This document shows positions 53,180 through 61,729 of a stretch of DNA of 64,000 bases, piece by piece (the first letter of the stretch is position 1; the number at the start of each line of letters is the position of its first letter). Origin of the DNA: Halorubrum xinjiangense (GTDB lineage Archaea; Halobacteriota; Halobacteria; Halobacteriales; Haloferacaceae); NCBI RefSeq assembly GCF_900102375.1, contig NZ_FNBO01000008.1, positions 1 to 64,000 of the forward strand. Reading direction: 5' to 3'. The notes under the pieces were generated by a model. It had not been told where the DNA came from. It saw nothing but the letters and a program-made list of their open reading frames with translations, and did not search any database. A program made the translations under genes and the position numbers.

Positions 53180-53578
53180 ATGGCAGATATCGAGACGTCC
53201 ACGGTTTCCGAGGAAGGGTACGCAAGCACCAGCCAGGTCGGCGAGTTCGACCTCCAGATCGACGCCACCGACGAGACGGGACCGAACCCGAACGCGGCGC
53301 TCGTCGCCACGTACGCCTCCTGTTACCTCCCGGCGCTCCGCGTCGGCGGGAGCCAGCGCGGCGAGGAGGACCTCGGCACGATCCAGATCGACGCGAGCGC
53401 CGAGCTCGACGACGACGACGACCTCGAATCGATCGCCTTCGACGTCCACGTAGAGGCCGACCTCGACGACGAGACTGCCGCCGACATCGCCGAGCGCGCT
53501 GAGGGCATCTGTCACGTCCACAGCGCGCTCCGCGAGGAACTCCACGCCGACATCAGCGTCTACCCCGGCGCGTTCTGA
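53180..53578 (+). CDS. OsmC-family protein
   Basis: The 132-residue protein matches the OsmC/Ohr fold, including the two redox cysteines in YASCYLPAL (about 48) and GICHVHSAL (about 112). OsmC proteins reduce organic peroxides. Its ATG at 53180 follows a TATA-like CCTTTAT at about 53146-53152. Confidence 0.9.
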   Translation: MADIETSTVSEEGYASTSQVGEFDLQIDATDETGPNPNAALVATYASCYLPALRVGGSQRGEEDLGTIQIDASAELDDDDDLESIAFDVHVEADLDDETAADIAERAEGICHVHSALREELHADISVYPGAF

Positions 53579-53635
53579 GTCGACCCGCTCCGTCGACTGC
53601 CGGTTTCTCTCTCCGTCCCGTTAGCTCATGACCGC

Positions 53636-56260
53636 TCAGTCTCGCGGCTCGACCGCCTCGCCCGACGACGCCGACTCCTGTGTTGACGGGCCCGGTCGGT
53701 CGACGCCGGTGAACTCGAACCGGGCGCCGCCGCGCTCTCCCTCCGTGACCGCGACGTCCCAGCCGTGGGCCTCGGCGATGCGCTGGACGATGGAGAGCCC
53801 GAAGCCGGTGCCGGTCTCGGAGGTGGTGTAGCCGCTCTCGAACACCTTCTCCCGCTCGTCGGGGTCGATTCCGGGCCCGTCGTCCTCGACGTAGAACCCG
53901 TCGGGGAGGTCGCCGACGACGACGCGCTCCGCGCCGTGTTCGGCCGAGTTCCTGAACAGGTTCCCGAGGAGCTGTCGGAGCCGTCCGGGGTCGGCGAGGA
54001 CCTCGCCGTCGGCCTCGATCCCGATTTCGATCGGCGGGACCTCATCCGCGGGTTCGCTCGGGCCGTCGCCGCCGAACGGGTCCTCGCCGCTCGCCGACCC
54101 GAACGCGTCGTCGCTGTAGCGGGCGGCCAGCTCGCCGAGGTGGACCCGCTCGAACGACCCGACCGCCTCGCCCTGCTTGGCGAGCGTGAGCACGTCCTCG
54201 ATCAGCCGCTCCATCTCGTCGAGCGCGCGCTCGCAGCGGTCGAAGTACGAGTCGGTCCCGGTCTCGCGGGCGAGCCGCAGGTAGCCGGAGAGGACGTTGA
54301 GCGGGTTCCGGAGGTCGTGCGAGACGATGCTCGCGAACTCGTCGAGCCGCTCGTTCTCGCGCTCTATCCGGCGTTCGTACGCCTTGCGCTCGGAGATGTC
54401 GCGGCTGCTCGCGAGGAACCGGTCTTCGCCCTGGACGTCGATCCGCCGGACGTGGACCTCGACGGGGAACCTCGAGCCGTCGGCCCGGGCGAACGTCGTC
54501 TCCAGCCGGACCGTCTCGTCCGTCTCTAGCTCGTTCCAGAGGCGCACGCCAGCCTCCCGGTCGAGCTCGGTGTCGACCTCCCAGACGTCCATGCCGACTA
54601 TCTCCTCGCGGTCATAGCCGAGTGTGTCGGTCATCGCTCGGTTGGCGTCGACGATCTCGCCCGCCTCGTCGTGGATGTCGATCATGTCCGGCGACCGCTC
54701 GAACAGCGCCTCCAGCCGTGCGGAGGTGCGTTCGAGGCGGCGCTGCCGGCGCCGCTCGTCCGTCACGTCGCGGGTAATTCCGAGCACGCCGTCGAACTCG
54801 CCGTCGATGACGAGGCCCGTCAGCGCGTAGTCGACGATGACGTCGGACTTCGTCGGCAGGTCGAACTCGACCGTGCCGGTGAGCGACTCCCGGTCGCCGG
54901 CGACGAGCGCGCCGAACGGGTCGCCGGCGGCGGTCTCTCGGACTCGGTCGACGAGGCGGCTCTGCTCGCCGACGAGCGCCTCGGGTCCAGTGTCGTACAC
55001 CTCGGCGAGGTGGTCGTTTGCGAGCGCGAACCGACCCTCGGCGTCGTATACGCAGACAGACTGCGGGAGTTCGTCGACGATCCGGCGGTACCGTTCGAGA
55101 TCGCGTTCGCGCTCCTTCTGCTCAGTGACGTCGATGTGGATACCGACGGCGCGGCGCGGCTCGCCATCCCCGGTCCGCTCAACCACCCGGCCGCGGTCGC
55201 GGATCCACCTCCAGTCGCCGCCCTTCGTTCGCATCCGGTAGTCGCATCGGTAGACGTCGGTCTCGCCGGAGAAGTGCGTCTCGATAGCCTCCCACGCGTC
55301 GCCGACGTCGTCGGGGTGGACCCGGTCCTCCCACGAGGAGAGGTCGAACGCGAGGTCCTCCGTCTCGTAGCCGAGCATCGCCGCCCACCGCTCGTCGAAC
55401 CGGACCTCGTCCGTCTGGACGTTCCAGTCCCAGACGCCGACGTCGGCGCCCTCGACGGCCAGCCGGAGCCGCTCGGAGAGCTCGCGGATCTCCCGCTCTC
55501 GTTCCCGCTCCTCCGTCACGTCCCGGACGTACAGCGCGAGCCCGTCGGACGTGGGGTAGGCGTTCACGATGAGATCGGCGCCGAGCCGGTCGACGCGTAC
55601 CTCGAACCGCACCGGTTCGCCGGTCTCGGCGGCCTCGCGGAGGGCCCTCTCGCCGTCGGTACCGGACGTCCCCGGGAACAGGTCCCAGATCCGCTCGCCC
55701 AGCAGCTCCTCCGCGTCGAGGTCGATCATCTCGACCGCCCGGTCGTTGAGGTACGCCACCCGCCAGTCGGCGTCGACCTCGCAGTACGCGTCGGAGACGC
55801 GTTCTAAGTGTTCCTCGGCCCGACTCTCGCTTCGCGTCCGCGACACCACCCGGTCGACCGCGGCCGCGAGCCGCGCGTACTGGTCGGACGCCGCCCCCTT
55901 CCGGAGGTACTCGTCGACGCCCGCGGAGACCGCCTCGCTGGCCACCGCCTCGGACCCCTCGCCGGTGAACAGCACGAACGGGAGGTCGCCGTGTCGCTCG
56001 CGGACGGTCTCGAGCAGTTCGACGCCGTCGGTCTCGGGCATCTCGTAGTCGGAGACGACGCAGTCGAACGCGGAGTCGGACAGCGCGTCGAGCGCGGCCG
56101 CCGCGCTCTCGACCGGCGTCGCCTCGAACCGGTCGTCGCGCGACTCCAGAAGCGAAGCCGCCACGTCCGCGAACCCCGGCTCGTCGTCGACGACGAGCAC
56201 GCGGACGGCTGCCCGCCCGTTCGGGTCCCCCGCCTCGCCGACTTCGGTCCCTCCGCTCAT
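53636..56260 (-). CDS. Hybrid REC-PAS4-histidine kinase
   Basis: The 874-residue soluble signalling protein has, in order, an N-terminal receiver domain (about 18-135, phosphoacceptor Asp71 in VVSDYEMPETDG), about four PAS domains (about 155-270, 285-400, 405-520 and 530-650, the second with WDWNVQTDEVRFDERWAAMLGY), the dimerisation helix with His in SIVSHDLRNPLNVLSGYL, and an ATPase domain (N box LLGNLFRNSAEHG, G1 VEDDGPGIDPDE, G2 GTGFGLSIVQRIAEAHG). The receiver at the front suggests that it is controlled by another kinase. The frame beyond 56260 is basic and was excluded. Confidence 0.94.
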   Translation of the reverse strand: MSGGTEVGEAGDPNGRAAVRVLVVDDEPGFADVAASLLESRDDRFEATPVESAAAALDALSDSAFDCVVSDYEMPETDGVELLETVRERHGDLPFVLFTGEGSEAVASEAVSAGVDEYLRKGAASDQYARLAAAVDRVVSRTRSESRAEEHLERVSDAYCEVDADWRVAYLNDRAVEMIDLDAEELLGERIWDLFPGTSGTDGERALREAAETGEPVRFEVRVDRLGADLIVNAYPTSDGLALYVRDVTEEREREREIRELSERLRLAVEGADVGVWDWNVQTDEVRFDERWAAMLGYETEDLAFDLSSWEDRVHPDDVGDAWEAIETHFSGETDVYRCDYRMRTKGGDWRWIRDRGRVVERTGDGEPRRAVGIHIDVTEQKERERDLERYRRIVDELPQSVCVYDAEGRFALANDHLAEVYDTGPEALVGEQSRLVDRVRETAAGDPFGALVAGDRESLTGTVEFDLPTKSDVIVDYALTGLVIDGEFDGVLGITRDVTDERRRQRRLERTSARLEALFERSPDMIDIHDEAGEIVDANRAMTDTLGYDREEIVGMDVWEVDTELDREAGVRLWNELETDETVRLETTFARADGSRFPVEVHVRRIDVQGEDRFLASSRDISERKAYERRIERENERLDEFASIVSHDLRNPLNVLSGYLRLARETGTDSYFDRCERALDEMERLIEDVLTLAKQGEAVGSFERVHLGELAARYSDDAFGSASGEDPFGGDGPSEPADEVPPIEIGIEADGEVLADPGRLRQLLGNLFRNSAEHGAERVVVGDLPDGFYVEDDGPGIDPDEREKVFESGYTTSETGTGFGLSIVQRIAEAHGWDVAVTEGERGGARFEFTGVDRPGPSTQESASSGEAVEPRD

Positions 56261-56306
56261 CCGGATTGATGTTTTATATCCGACATGGTAACCGTTTCGC
56301 TCGGTG

Positions 56307-56972
56307 TCACCGGAGGACCGTCGAGACGGCGATCCCGGAGCCGACGGGGAGTATCGCCGTCTCCACGGCGTCGTCCGAGCGGACGGTGCCCACGTACTCG
56401 CCGATGCCGCGCGTCTCCGCGTCGACCGCGTCGTCCGGGAGCGGTTCGCCCGCCTCGAAGTGCGCGACGAGCGCCTCGGAGTCGATGGGGCCGCGCGTGA
56501 CGTTGTCGGCGACAATCACGCCGCCGGACCTGACCTTCGGGAGGACCGTCCGGTAGGCGTCGGCGTACCGCCCCTTCTGGTGGTCGATCAGGACCACGTC
56601 GAAGGGGCCGTCGTAGCGGTCTATGGTCTCCATCGCGTCCCCCACCTCGAAGGTGACCCGGTCGGCGTAGCCGCCGTCGGCGGCGAACGCGACGCCGCGC
56701 TCGGCCTCGTCGGCGTCGAACTCGGTGCAGACCACGCTCTCGGCGCCGCCGCGGAGGAACCACGTGGCGGAGTAGCCGAACCCGGAGCCGAACTCGAAGA
56801 CGCGGTCCGCGTCCGTGAGGCGCGCGAGCAGCCGGAGGACCGCCCCCGCCTCGGGGCCGATTATCGGAAATCCCCACTCGTCGGCGAGGGCGGCCATCTC
56901 CGCCTGGGTCTCGGTGTGGTCCGGCGCCGTCGCCGTCAGGAACCGACGCGCGGGGTCCGTGAGCACGTCCAT
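56307..56972 (-). CDS. SAM-dependent O-methyltransferase (family 3)
   Basis: The 221-residue enzyme has the SAM-binding FEFGSGFGYSATWFLRGG (about 55-72), EFDADEAERG and VLIDHQKGRY, the pattern of catechol/caffeoyl-CoA-type O-methyltransferases. The acceptor is unknown. It lies upstream of the REC-PAS kinase on the same strand, 46 bp apart. Confidence 0.9.
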   Translation of the reverse strand: MDVLTDPARRFLTATAPDHTETQAEMAALADEWGFPIIGPEAGAVLRLLARLTDADRVFEFGSGFGYSATWFLRGGAESVVCTEFDADEAERGVAFAADGGYADRVTFEVGDAMETIDRYDGPFDVVLIDHQKGRYADAYRTVLPKVRSGGVIVADNVTRGPIDSEALVAHFEAGEPLPDDAVDAETRGIGEYVGTVRSDDAVETAILPVGSGIAVSTVLR

Positions 56973-57107
56973 ACCGGCGCCTCGGTCGCGTGATACTTAA
57001 ATCGGGACGGCGGACCGACCGCCCGGCCGCTGGCGCCCCGATCGCTGCCGCCCCGATCGCCAGCGCGCTGAAAACTGTTAAGTCCCGCTCGGTCGACCGG
57101 TTCGATA

Positions 57108-58781
57108 ATGTACGACCCTGAGGAACTCGCCGCGATCCGGGAGGCCAAAGAGTCGTGGGAGGACGGCACCTACGGCGAGACGGTCGACCGATTCGGCGAG
57201 CGCGAGGAGACGTTTACCACCGACACCGGGGGTCAGGAGGTCGACCCCCTGTACACCCCTGCGGACGTCGAGGTGGACTACCGCGAGGACCTCGGCTACC
57301 CCGGCGAGGAGCCGTACACCCGCGGCGTCTACTCGACGATGCACCGGGGGCGCCTATGGACGATGCGCCAGTACGCCGGGATGGGCACCGCCGCGGAGAC
57401 GAACGAGCGCTTCCAGTACCTTATCGACGAGGGGTCGTCCGGCCTCTCGATGGCGTTCGACCTCCCGACGCAGATGGGGTACGACTCCGACGCCGCGATG
57501 GCCGAGGGGGAGGTGGGGCGCTCGGGCGTCGCCATCGACACCTTAGACGACTTCGAGACGGTGTTCGACGGCATCCCGCTCGACGAGGTGTCCACCTCGA
57601 TGACGATCAACGCGCCCGCCGCGGTCCTCCTCGCGATGTACGTCGCGATGGGCGACGAGCAGGGCGTCCCGCGCGACCAGCTCCGCGGGACGATCCAGAA
57701 CGACATCATGAAGGAGTACATCGCGCGGAACCTCTACATCTACCCGCCGAAGCAGTCGATGCGGCTCATCACAGACATCTTCGAGTTCTGCGCTGCGGAG
57801 ACCCCCTCGTTCAACACCATCTCCATCTCGGGGTACCACATCCGGGAGGCGGGCTCGACCGCGGCCCAGGAGATCGCCTTCACCCTCGGCGACGGTATCG
57901 AGTACGTCGAGGCCGCGCTCGACGCCGGGCTCGACGTCGACGAGTTCGCCCCGCAGCTCTCCTTCTTCTTTAACGCCCACAACAACATCTTCGAGGAGGC
58001 CGCCAAGTTCCGCGCCGCCCGCCGGATGTGGGCGCAGATCATGGAAGAGCGGTTCGACGCGGAAAACCCCAAATCGAAGCAGCTGAAGTTCCACACCCAG
58101 ACCGGCGGCTCGACGCTCACCGCCCAGCAGATCGAGAACAACGTCGTCCGCGTCTCGTATCAGGCGCTCGCGGCGGTCCTCGGCGGCACCCAGAGCCTCC
58201 ACACGAACGGGAAAGACGAGGCGCTCGCGCTCCCGACCGAGAAGTCCGTCCGCACCGCGCTCCGTACCCAGCAGATCCTCGCCCACGAGTCGGGCGCGGC
58301 CGACACGATCGACCCGCTCGCGGGCTCGTACTACGTCGAGGACCTCACCGACGGGATCGAAGAGGATGCGTTCGAGATCTTAGAAGAGGTCGACCGCCGC
58401 GGCGGCATGCTGGAGGCCGTCGAGAGCGGGTGGGTCCAGCGGCAGATCCAGGACGTCGCCTTCGAGCGCCAAGAGGAGATCGAGGAGGGCGAGCGGATCA
58501 TCGTCGGCGTCAACGAGTTCGAGGTCGACGAGGAGCCGGAGATGGACTTAGAAGAGGTCGACCCGGAACAGGAGCAGAACCAGCGCGACCGCCTGAACGA
58601 GGTGAAAGCCGATCGCGACGACGACGCGGTCGACGACGCGCTCGCGGGGCTCCGCGAGGCCGCGCGGGGGACGGAGAACGTGATGCCCCACGTCGTCGAC
58701 GCGGTGAAGGCGTACGCGACGGTCCAGGAGATATCCGACGTGCTCCGCGACGAGTTCGGCGAGTACAAGCCGGGACGGTGA
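57108..58781 (+). CDS. Methylmalonyl-CoA mutase, catalytic subunit
   Basis: A 557-residue TIM-barrel mutase. [34 protein letters not shown] and [13 protein letters not shown] are the substrate-binding signatures, and the C-terminus ends after the barrel (EFGEYKPGR). The B12-binding domain of the bacterial enzyme is absent, so cobalamin is held by a separate small subunit not in this window, as is known for archaeal mutases. The enzyme interconverts methylmalonyl-CoA and succinyl-CoA in propionyl-CoA use. The epimerase lies at 61278. Confidence 0.95.
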   Translation: MYDPEELAAIREAKESWEDGTYGETVDRFGEREETFTTDTGGQEVDPLYTPADVEVDYREDLGYPGEEPYTRGVYSTMHRGRLWTMRQYAGMGTAAETNERFQYLIDEGSSGLSMAFDLPTQMGYDSDAAMAEGEVGRSGVAIDTLDDFETVFDGIPLDEVSTSMTINAPAAVLLAMYVAMGDEQGVPRDQLRGTIQNDIMKEYIARNLYIYPPKQSMRLITDIFEFCAAETPSFNTISISGYHIREAGSTAAQEIAFTLGDGIEYVEAALDAGLDVDEFAPQLSFFFNAHNNIFEEAAKFRAARRMWAQIMEERFDAENPKSKQLKFHTQTGGSTLTAQQIENNVVRVSYQALAAVLGGTQSLHTNGKDEALALPTEKSVRTALRTQQILAHESGAADTIDPLAGSYYVEDLTDGIEEDAFEILEEVDRRGGMLEAVESGWVQRQIQDVAFERQEEIEEGERIIVGVNEFEVDEEPEMDLEEVDPEQEQNQRDRLNEVKADRDDDAVDDALAGLREAARGTENVMPHVVDAVKAYATVQEISDVLRDEFGEYKPGR

Positions 58782-58814
58782 CCCCCGGCCAACGGGCGGC
58801 GGGAGTCGACCGCC

Positions 58815-59558
58815 TCAGGCCGTGCTGATCCGCGGCGCGAGCCGGTAGGAAACCCGCGGTCCCGCCTCGGCGGCCTCGTACGCGAGGCGGACGAGGAACT
58901 CGGTCCCCATCTCGACCGTGACCGACGCGTCGCTCGGGATCGCGTGGTTCATCTCCTTGAGGTAGTCCAGCGAGTAGAGCGAGTCCGCCTCGCCCGGCGA
59001 GAAGTCGATCAGGTCCTCCGGACCCAGTTCGACGGTCACGTCGTCGGTGTCGCCCTCGGCCTCGATCCGCAGGGACCGGCGCGACTCCGGCACTCGGAGC
59101 CGGAGGTGGTCGGCGACCATGTCCGCGGCCGCGATGCCGCGGTCGAGCTGTGCCCCCGACATCGTGGCCTCTGCCGGCGGCGAGAGCTCCGGGAGATCCG
59201 GTTCCTCCCGGACCGTGTCCGGGTCGATGAGGCCGAGCGAGTACGAAAGCGTTTCCACCTCGACGGCTAGCACGCGGCGCTCCGCGTCGAGTCTGAGCCG
59301 GACGAGGTCGTCGTCGTCGGACACCCGCACGAGGTCCTCGAGGCGCGTCAAATCGACGCCGATTACCTCGCCGTCGGCCGCGTAGGAGTGGAAGTCGTCG
59401 GCGTCGACCTCGACCTCCACCATCGCGACCACTGCGGGGTCCGCGGCCCGGATGGAGACGCCCTCCTCATCGAGCCGCAGGCGGCACTCGTCTACGAGCG
59501 CCGCCGTCGCGTCGACCGCGTCTGCCAGCCTGTCCGCTCGGATCGTGGCTTCGAACAT
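58815..59558 (-). CDS. pcn: DNA polymerase sliding clamp (PCNA)
   Basis: The 247-residue protein has the two-domain PCNA layout with the N-terminal MFEATIRADRLADAVDATAAL, the central LPELSPP loop that follows the interdomain connector, and the C-terminal PRISTA-type tail. It forms a trimeric ring that tethers DNA polymerase and repair proteins. Acidic residues are enriched as in other halophile clamps. A TATA-like element lies at about 59583-59592, 25-34 bp upstream of the start. Confidence 0.97.
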   Translation of the reverse strand: MFEATIRADRLADAVDATAALVDECRLRLDEEGVSIRAADPAVVAMVEVEVDADDFHSYAADGEVIGVDLTRLEDLVRVSDDDDLVRLRLDAERRVLAVEVETLSYSLGLIDPDTVREEPDLPELSPPAEATMSGAQLDRGIAAADMVADHLRLRVPESRRSLRIEAEGDTDDVTVELGPEDLIDFSPGEADSLYSLDYLKEMNHAIPSDASVTVEMGTEFLVRLAYEAAEAGPRVSYRLAPRISTA

Positions 59559-59582
59559 GATGTAACGGCCGCCGGTCTGGCT

Positions 59583-59592
59583 AATAAGTATT
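59583..59592 (-). promoter_or_regulatory. Likely TATA element of the PCNA gene
   Basis: The minus strand reads AATACTTATT 25-34 bp before the ATG at 59558, the standard haloarchaeal spacing. Confidence 0.55.
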
Positions 59593-59637
59593 CGTGCGCT
59601 GCTCCGAGTTTATAATCAGAAACAGATTACAAATTTA

Positions 59638-59650
59638 TATATAGTATATA
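59638..59650. promoter_or_regulatory. AT-rich palindrome in the divergent pcn promoter region
   Basis: TATATAGTATATA is a palindrome around a central G, 22-34 bp upstream of the ATG at 59672, where the TATA box would be. It may be both TATA box and regulator site. Confidence 0.4.
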
Positions 59651-59671
59651 TTCTATAATCGAATACAGAGT

Positions 59672-60232
59672 ATGTCGGAGATCGACCGCGAGCGCGGAAT
59701 TCTGAGCCCGGCGGACCGAGAGTACCTGCGCGGAGAGCGGGAGTTCTCCGGCGCACAGGCGGAACGGAACGCCCGGGCCCGGATACGGGACCGCGTGTTC
59801 GCTGCCACCTTCGACCTTGAACTCCTCGTGGACGCGCTCTCGGACCGCGACCGCGAGCTGGTGTTCGGGAAGCGGTTCGACGAGATCGACGGCGTCGCGG
59901 CGTTCGACGCGCTGGTCGCGGCGGTCGCCTTCTACTACCGGGCGACCGACGACGCCGGCGTCCGGTTCGAAGACGTGCTCACGGAGGCGATCAACGTCGC
60001 CGAGGCGGGACAGGACAGGGCCGCCTCAGTCGACCTCGACGTCACGTATCACGGCCTCTCCGCCGACGGGCTCCGCAGGAAGCTCCGGACGGGCGAGGAG
60101 CTGTCGCTCACCGAGATCGCGTACCTACAGCGGAGCGAGGAGGTATCGTCGAACGAGCTGGCACGCCACCTCGCGGAGGGGCCGGACGAGGTCGACGACG
60201 GCCGTATCCAGTCGAAGGTGACGCAGTTCTGA
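59672..60232 (+). CDS. Haloarchaeal conserved protein of unknown function
   Basis: The 186-residue acidic protein starts MSEIDRERGILSPADREYLRGEREFSGAQAERNARARIRDRV, a pattern I recall from several haloarchaeal paralogues. The middle is helical and the segment LSLTEIAYLQRSEEVSSNELARHL (about 140-163) looks like a helix-turn-helix, so DNA binding is possible. It is divergent from PCNA across an AT-rich palindrome. No function is established. Confidence 0.78.
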   Translation: MSEIDRERGILSPADREYLRGEREFSGAQAERNARARIRDRVFAATFDLELLVDALSDRDRELVFGKRFDEIDGVAAFDALVAAVAFYYRATDDAGVRFEDVLTEAINVAEAGQDRAASVDLDVTYHGLSADGLRRKLRTGEELSLTEIAYLQRSEEVSSNELARHLAEGPDEVDDGRIQSKVTQF

Positions 60233-60358
60233 CCCGGCCGCTCCGGACGGGCCGCCGTGACCGCACCGCGGTTTCGGACGCGGACGCCCCGCGATTCGGT
60301 TCCGGACGCGGACGCTTCGCGATTCGACTCCGGACGCGGACGCTTCCCGCCGGCGCGT

Positions 60359-61162
60359 TCAGTTCGCGCCCCGGACCACGTGCCCGTACTTCAGGAGCGC
60401 GACGAACACGCCGCCGCCGAAGGCGTTGCCGAGCGTCGCCAAGACGAGGAACGCGACGTAGTCCGCCGGGGAGATGGCGGACGAGACGATCAGCCCGAAC
60501 AGCACCTCGACGTTGCCCGCGACCGAGTGCGGGAGGTGGAGCAGGCCGATCGTGCCGGTGACGATCAACACGAGCAGGATGCGCGCGGTCGTGTCTTGGG
60601 CTGCCGTTACGAGCCACGCCAGCAGCCCCATCAGCCACCCGGCGAAGACGCCCCCGACGAACAGCCACGGGAGGTCGTGATCGACGAGCTTCAGCGCGAT
60701 GGTCTCGAACGAACTCGGGTCGACGACGCCGAGTTCGGGCATCAGCAGGGTCACGAGGAGGGTGAAGAACAGCCCGCCGACGATGTTGCCGACGTACACG
60801 AGCCCCCAGAGCCGCCCCAGCTGTCGGGCCGAGGCCTGCCCGTCGATCACCGGGATCACCGCCAGCGTCGTGTGCTCCGTGAACAGCTCGGAGCGGCCCA
60901 GGATGACGAACATGAAGCCGATGGAGTAGACGCTCGCCAGCAGGAGCTCCGTCGAAAGGTCGCCGAAGGTCCCGGGCGAGAGGGTCAACACGACAGCCAT
61001 CATCAGCGGCCCGAATCCGATATCGAGCCCCGCGGACAGCCCCGAGAGCAGCAGGCCGGACCGCTCCCGATTCATCTCGTGGAGCCCGGTCTCGAGCAGC
61101 GAACCGAGGATGTTCCGTGACGACATCTGCTCCGTCGCCGCGTCGGTCTGTGAGTCGCTCAC
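60359..61162 (-). CDS. Formate/nitrite transporter-family channel
   Basis: The 267-residue protein has about six membrane helices and the FNT-type segments LGRSELFTEHTTLAVIPV and LHLPHSVAGNVEVLFGL, the second holding the conserved pore His. FNT proteins pass small anions such as formate, nitrite or hydrosulfide. The substrate is not determined; formate, nitrite or bisulfide are all possible. Start codon is uncertain: GTG at 61162 was chosen and GTG at 61192 is also open. Confidence 0.88.
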   Translation of the reverse strand: MSDSQTDAATEQMSSRNILGSLLETGLHEMNRERSGLLLSGLSAGLDIGFGPLMMAVVLTLSPGTFGDLSTELLLASVYSIGFMFVILGRSELFTEHTTLAVIPVIDGQASARQLGRLWGLVYVGNIVGGLFFTLLVTLLMPELGVVDPSSFETIALKLVDHDLPWLFVGGVFAGWLMGLLAWLVTAAQDTTARILLVLIVTGTIGLLHLPHSVAGNVEVLFGLIVSSAISPADYVAFLVLATLGNAFGGGVFVALLKYGHVVRGAN

Positions 61163-61277
61163 TGGTCTGGACGCAGTTCTCCCGGGGCTCACCCAAACCT
61201 TTGGATATCGGCGGGGCGGGAATGGGAGTCGCGCCGCCCGCGGACGTTATAAGTCGACGGCGCCGGATCCGGAACGT

Positions 61278-61664
61278 ATGCGCTTCGACCACGTCGGCGT
61301 CGCCACGCGCGACGCCACCGCGCTGGCCGACCTGTTCGGCGGGCTGCTCGACGCGCCGGTCGCCCACGAGGAGACGTTCGACGACATGCGGATTGTCTTC
61401 CTCGAACTCGACGGCGGCGGCTACTTCGAGCTGCTCGAGCCGGACGCCGGCGGAACGATCGCGGACTACCTCGACTGCGAGGGGCCCGGAGTCCACCACG
61501 TCGCGCTCGCGGTCGACGACCTCCCGGCCGCGCTCGACGACGCGCGCGACCTCGGCATCGACCTCGTCGACGAGGAGCCGCGCCCCGGCGCGTGGGGCCA
61601 CGAGGTGGCGTTCTGCCACCCGCGGTCGACGGGCGGCGTGCTCGTCGAGTTCGTCGAACACTGA
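61278..61664 (+). CDS. mce: Methylmalonyl-CoA epimerase
   Basis: The 128-residue protein is a glyoxalase-fold (VOC) metalloenzyme: MRFDHVGVATRD supplies the first His, GVHHVALAVDD the second and LVEFVEH the Glu ligand, and GTIADYLDCEGPG matches the epimerase signature. It interconverts the R and S forms of methylmalonyl-CoA. The mutase catalytic subunit lies 2.5 kb away on the same strand, so a shared pathway is likely even though other genes intervene. The ATG at 61278 was chosen over a longer upstream frame. Confidence 0.93.
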   Translation: MRFDHVGVATRDATALADLFGGLLDAPVAHEETFDDMRIVFLELDGGGYFELLEPDAGGTIADYLDCEGPGVHHVALAVDDLPAALDDARDLGIDLVDEEPRPGAWGHEVAFCHPRSTGGVLVEFVEH

Positions 61665-61729
61665 ACTCCGGCTCGCGGCGGCCTCAACCGTCGGCCGCCC
61701 GCCGGCAGCTCAGTCGTCGGGTCGGCGGC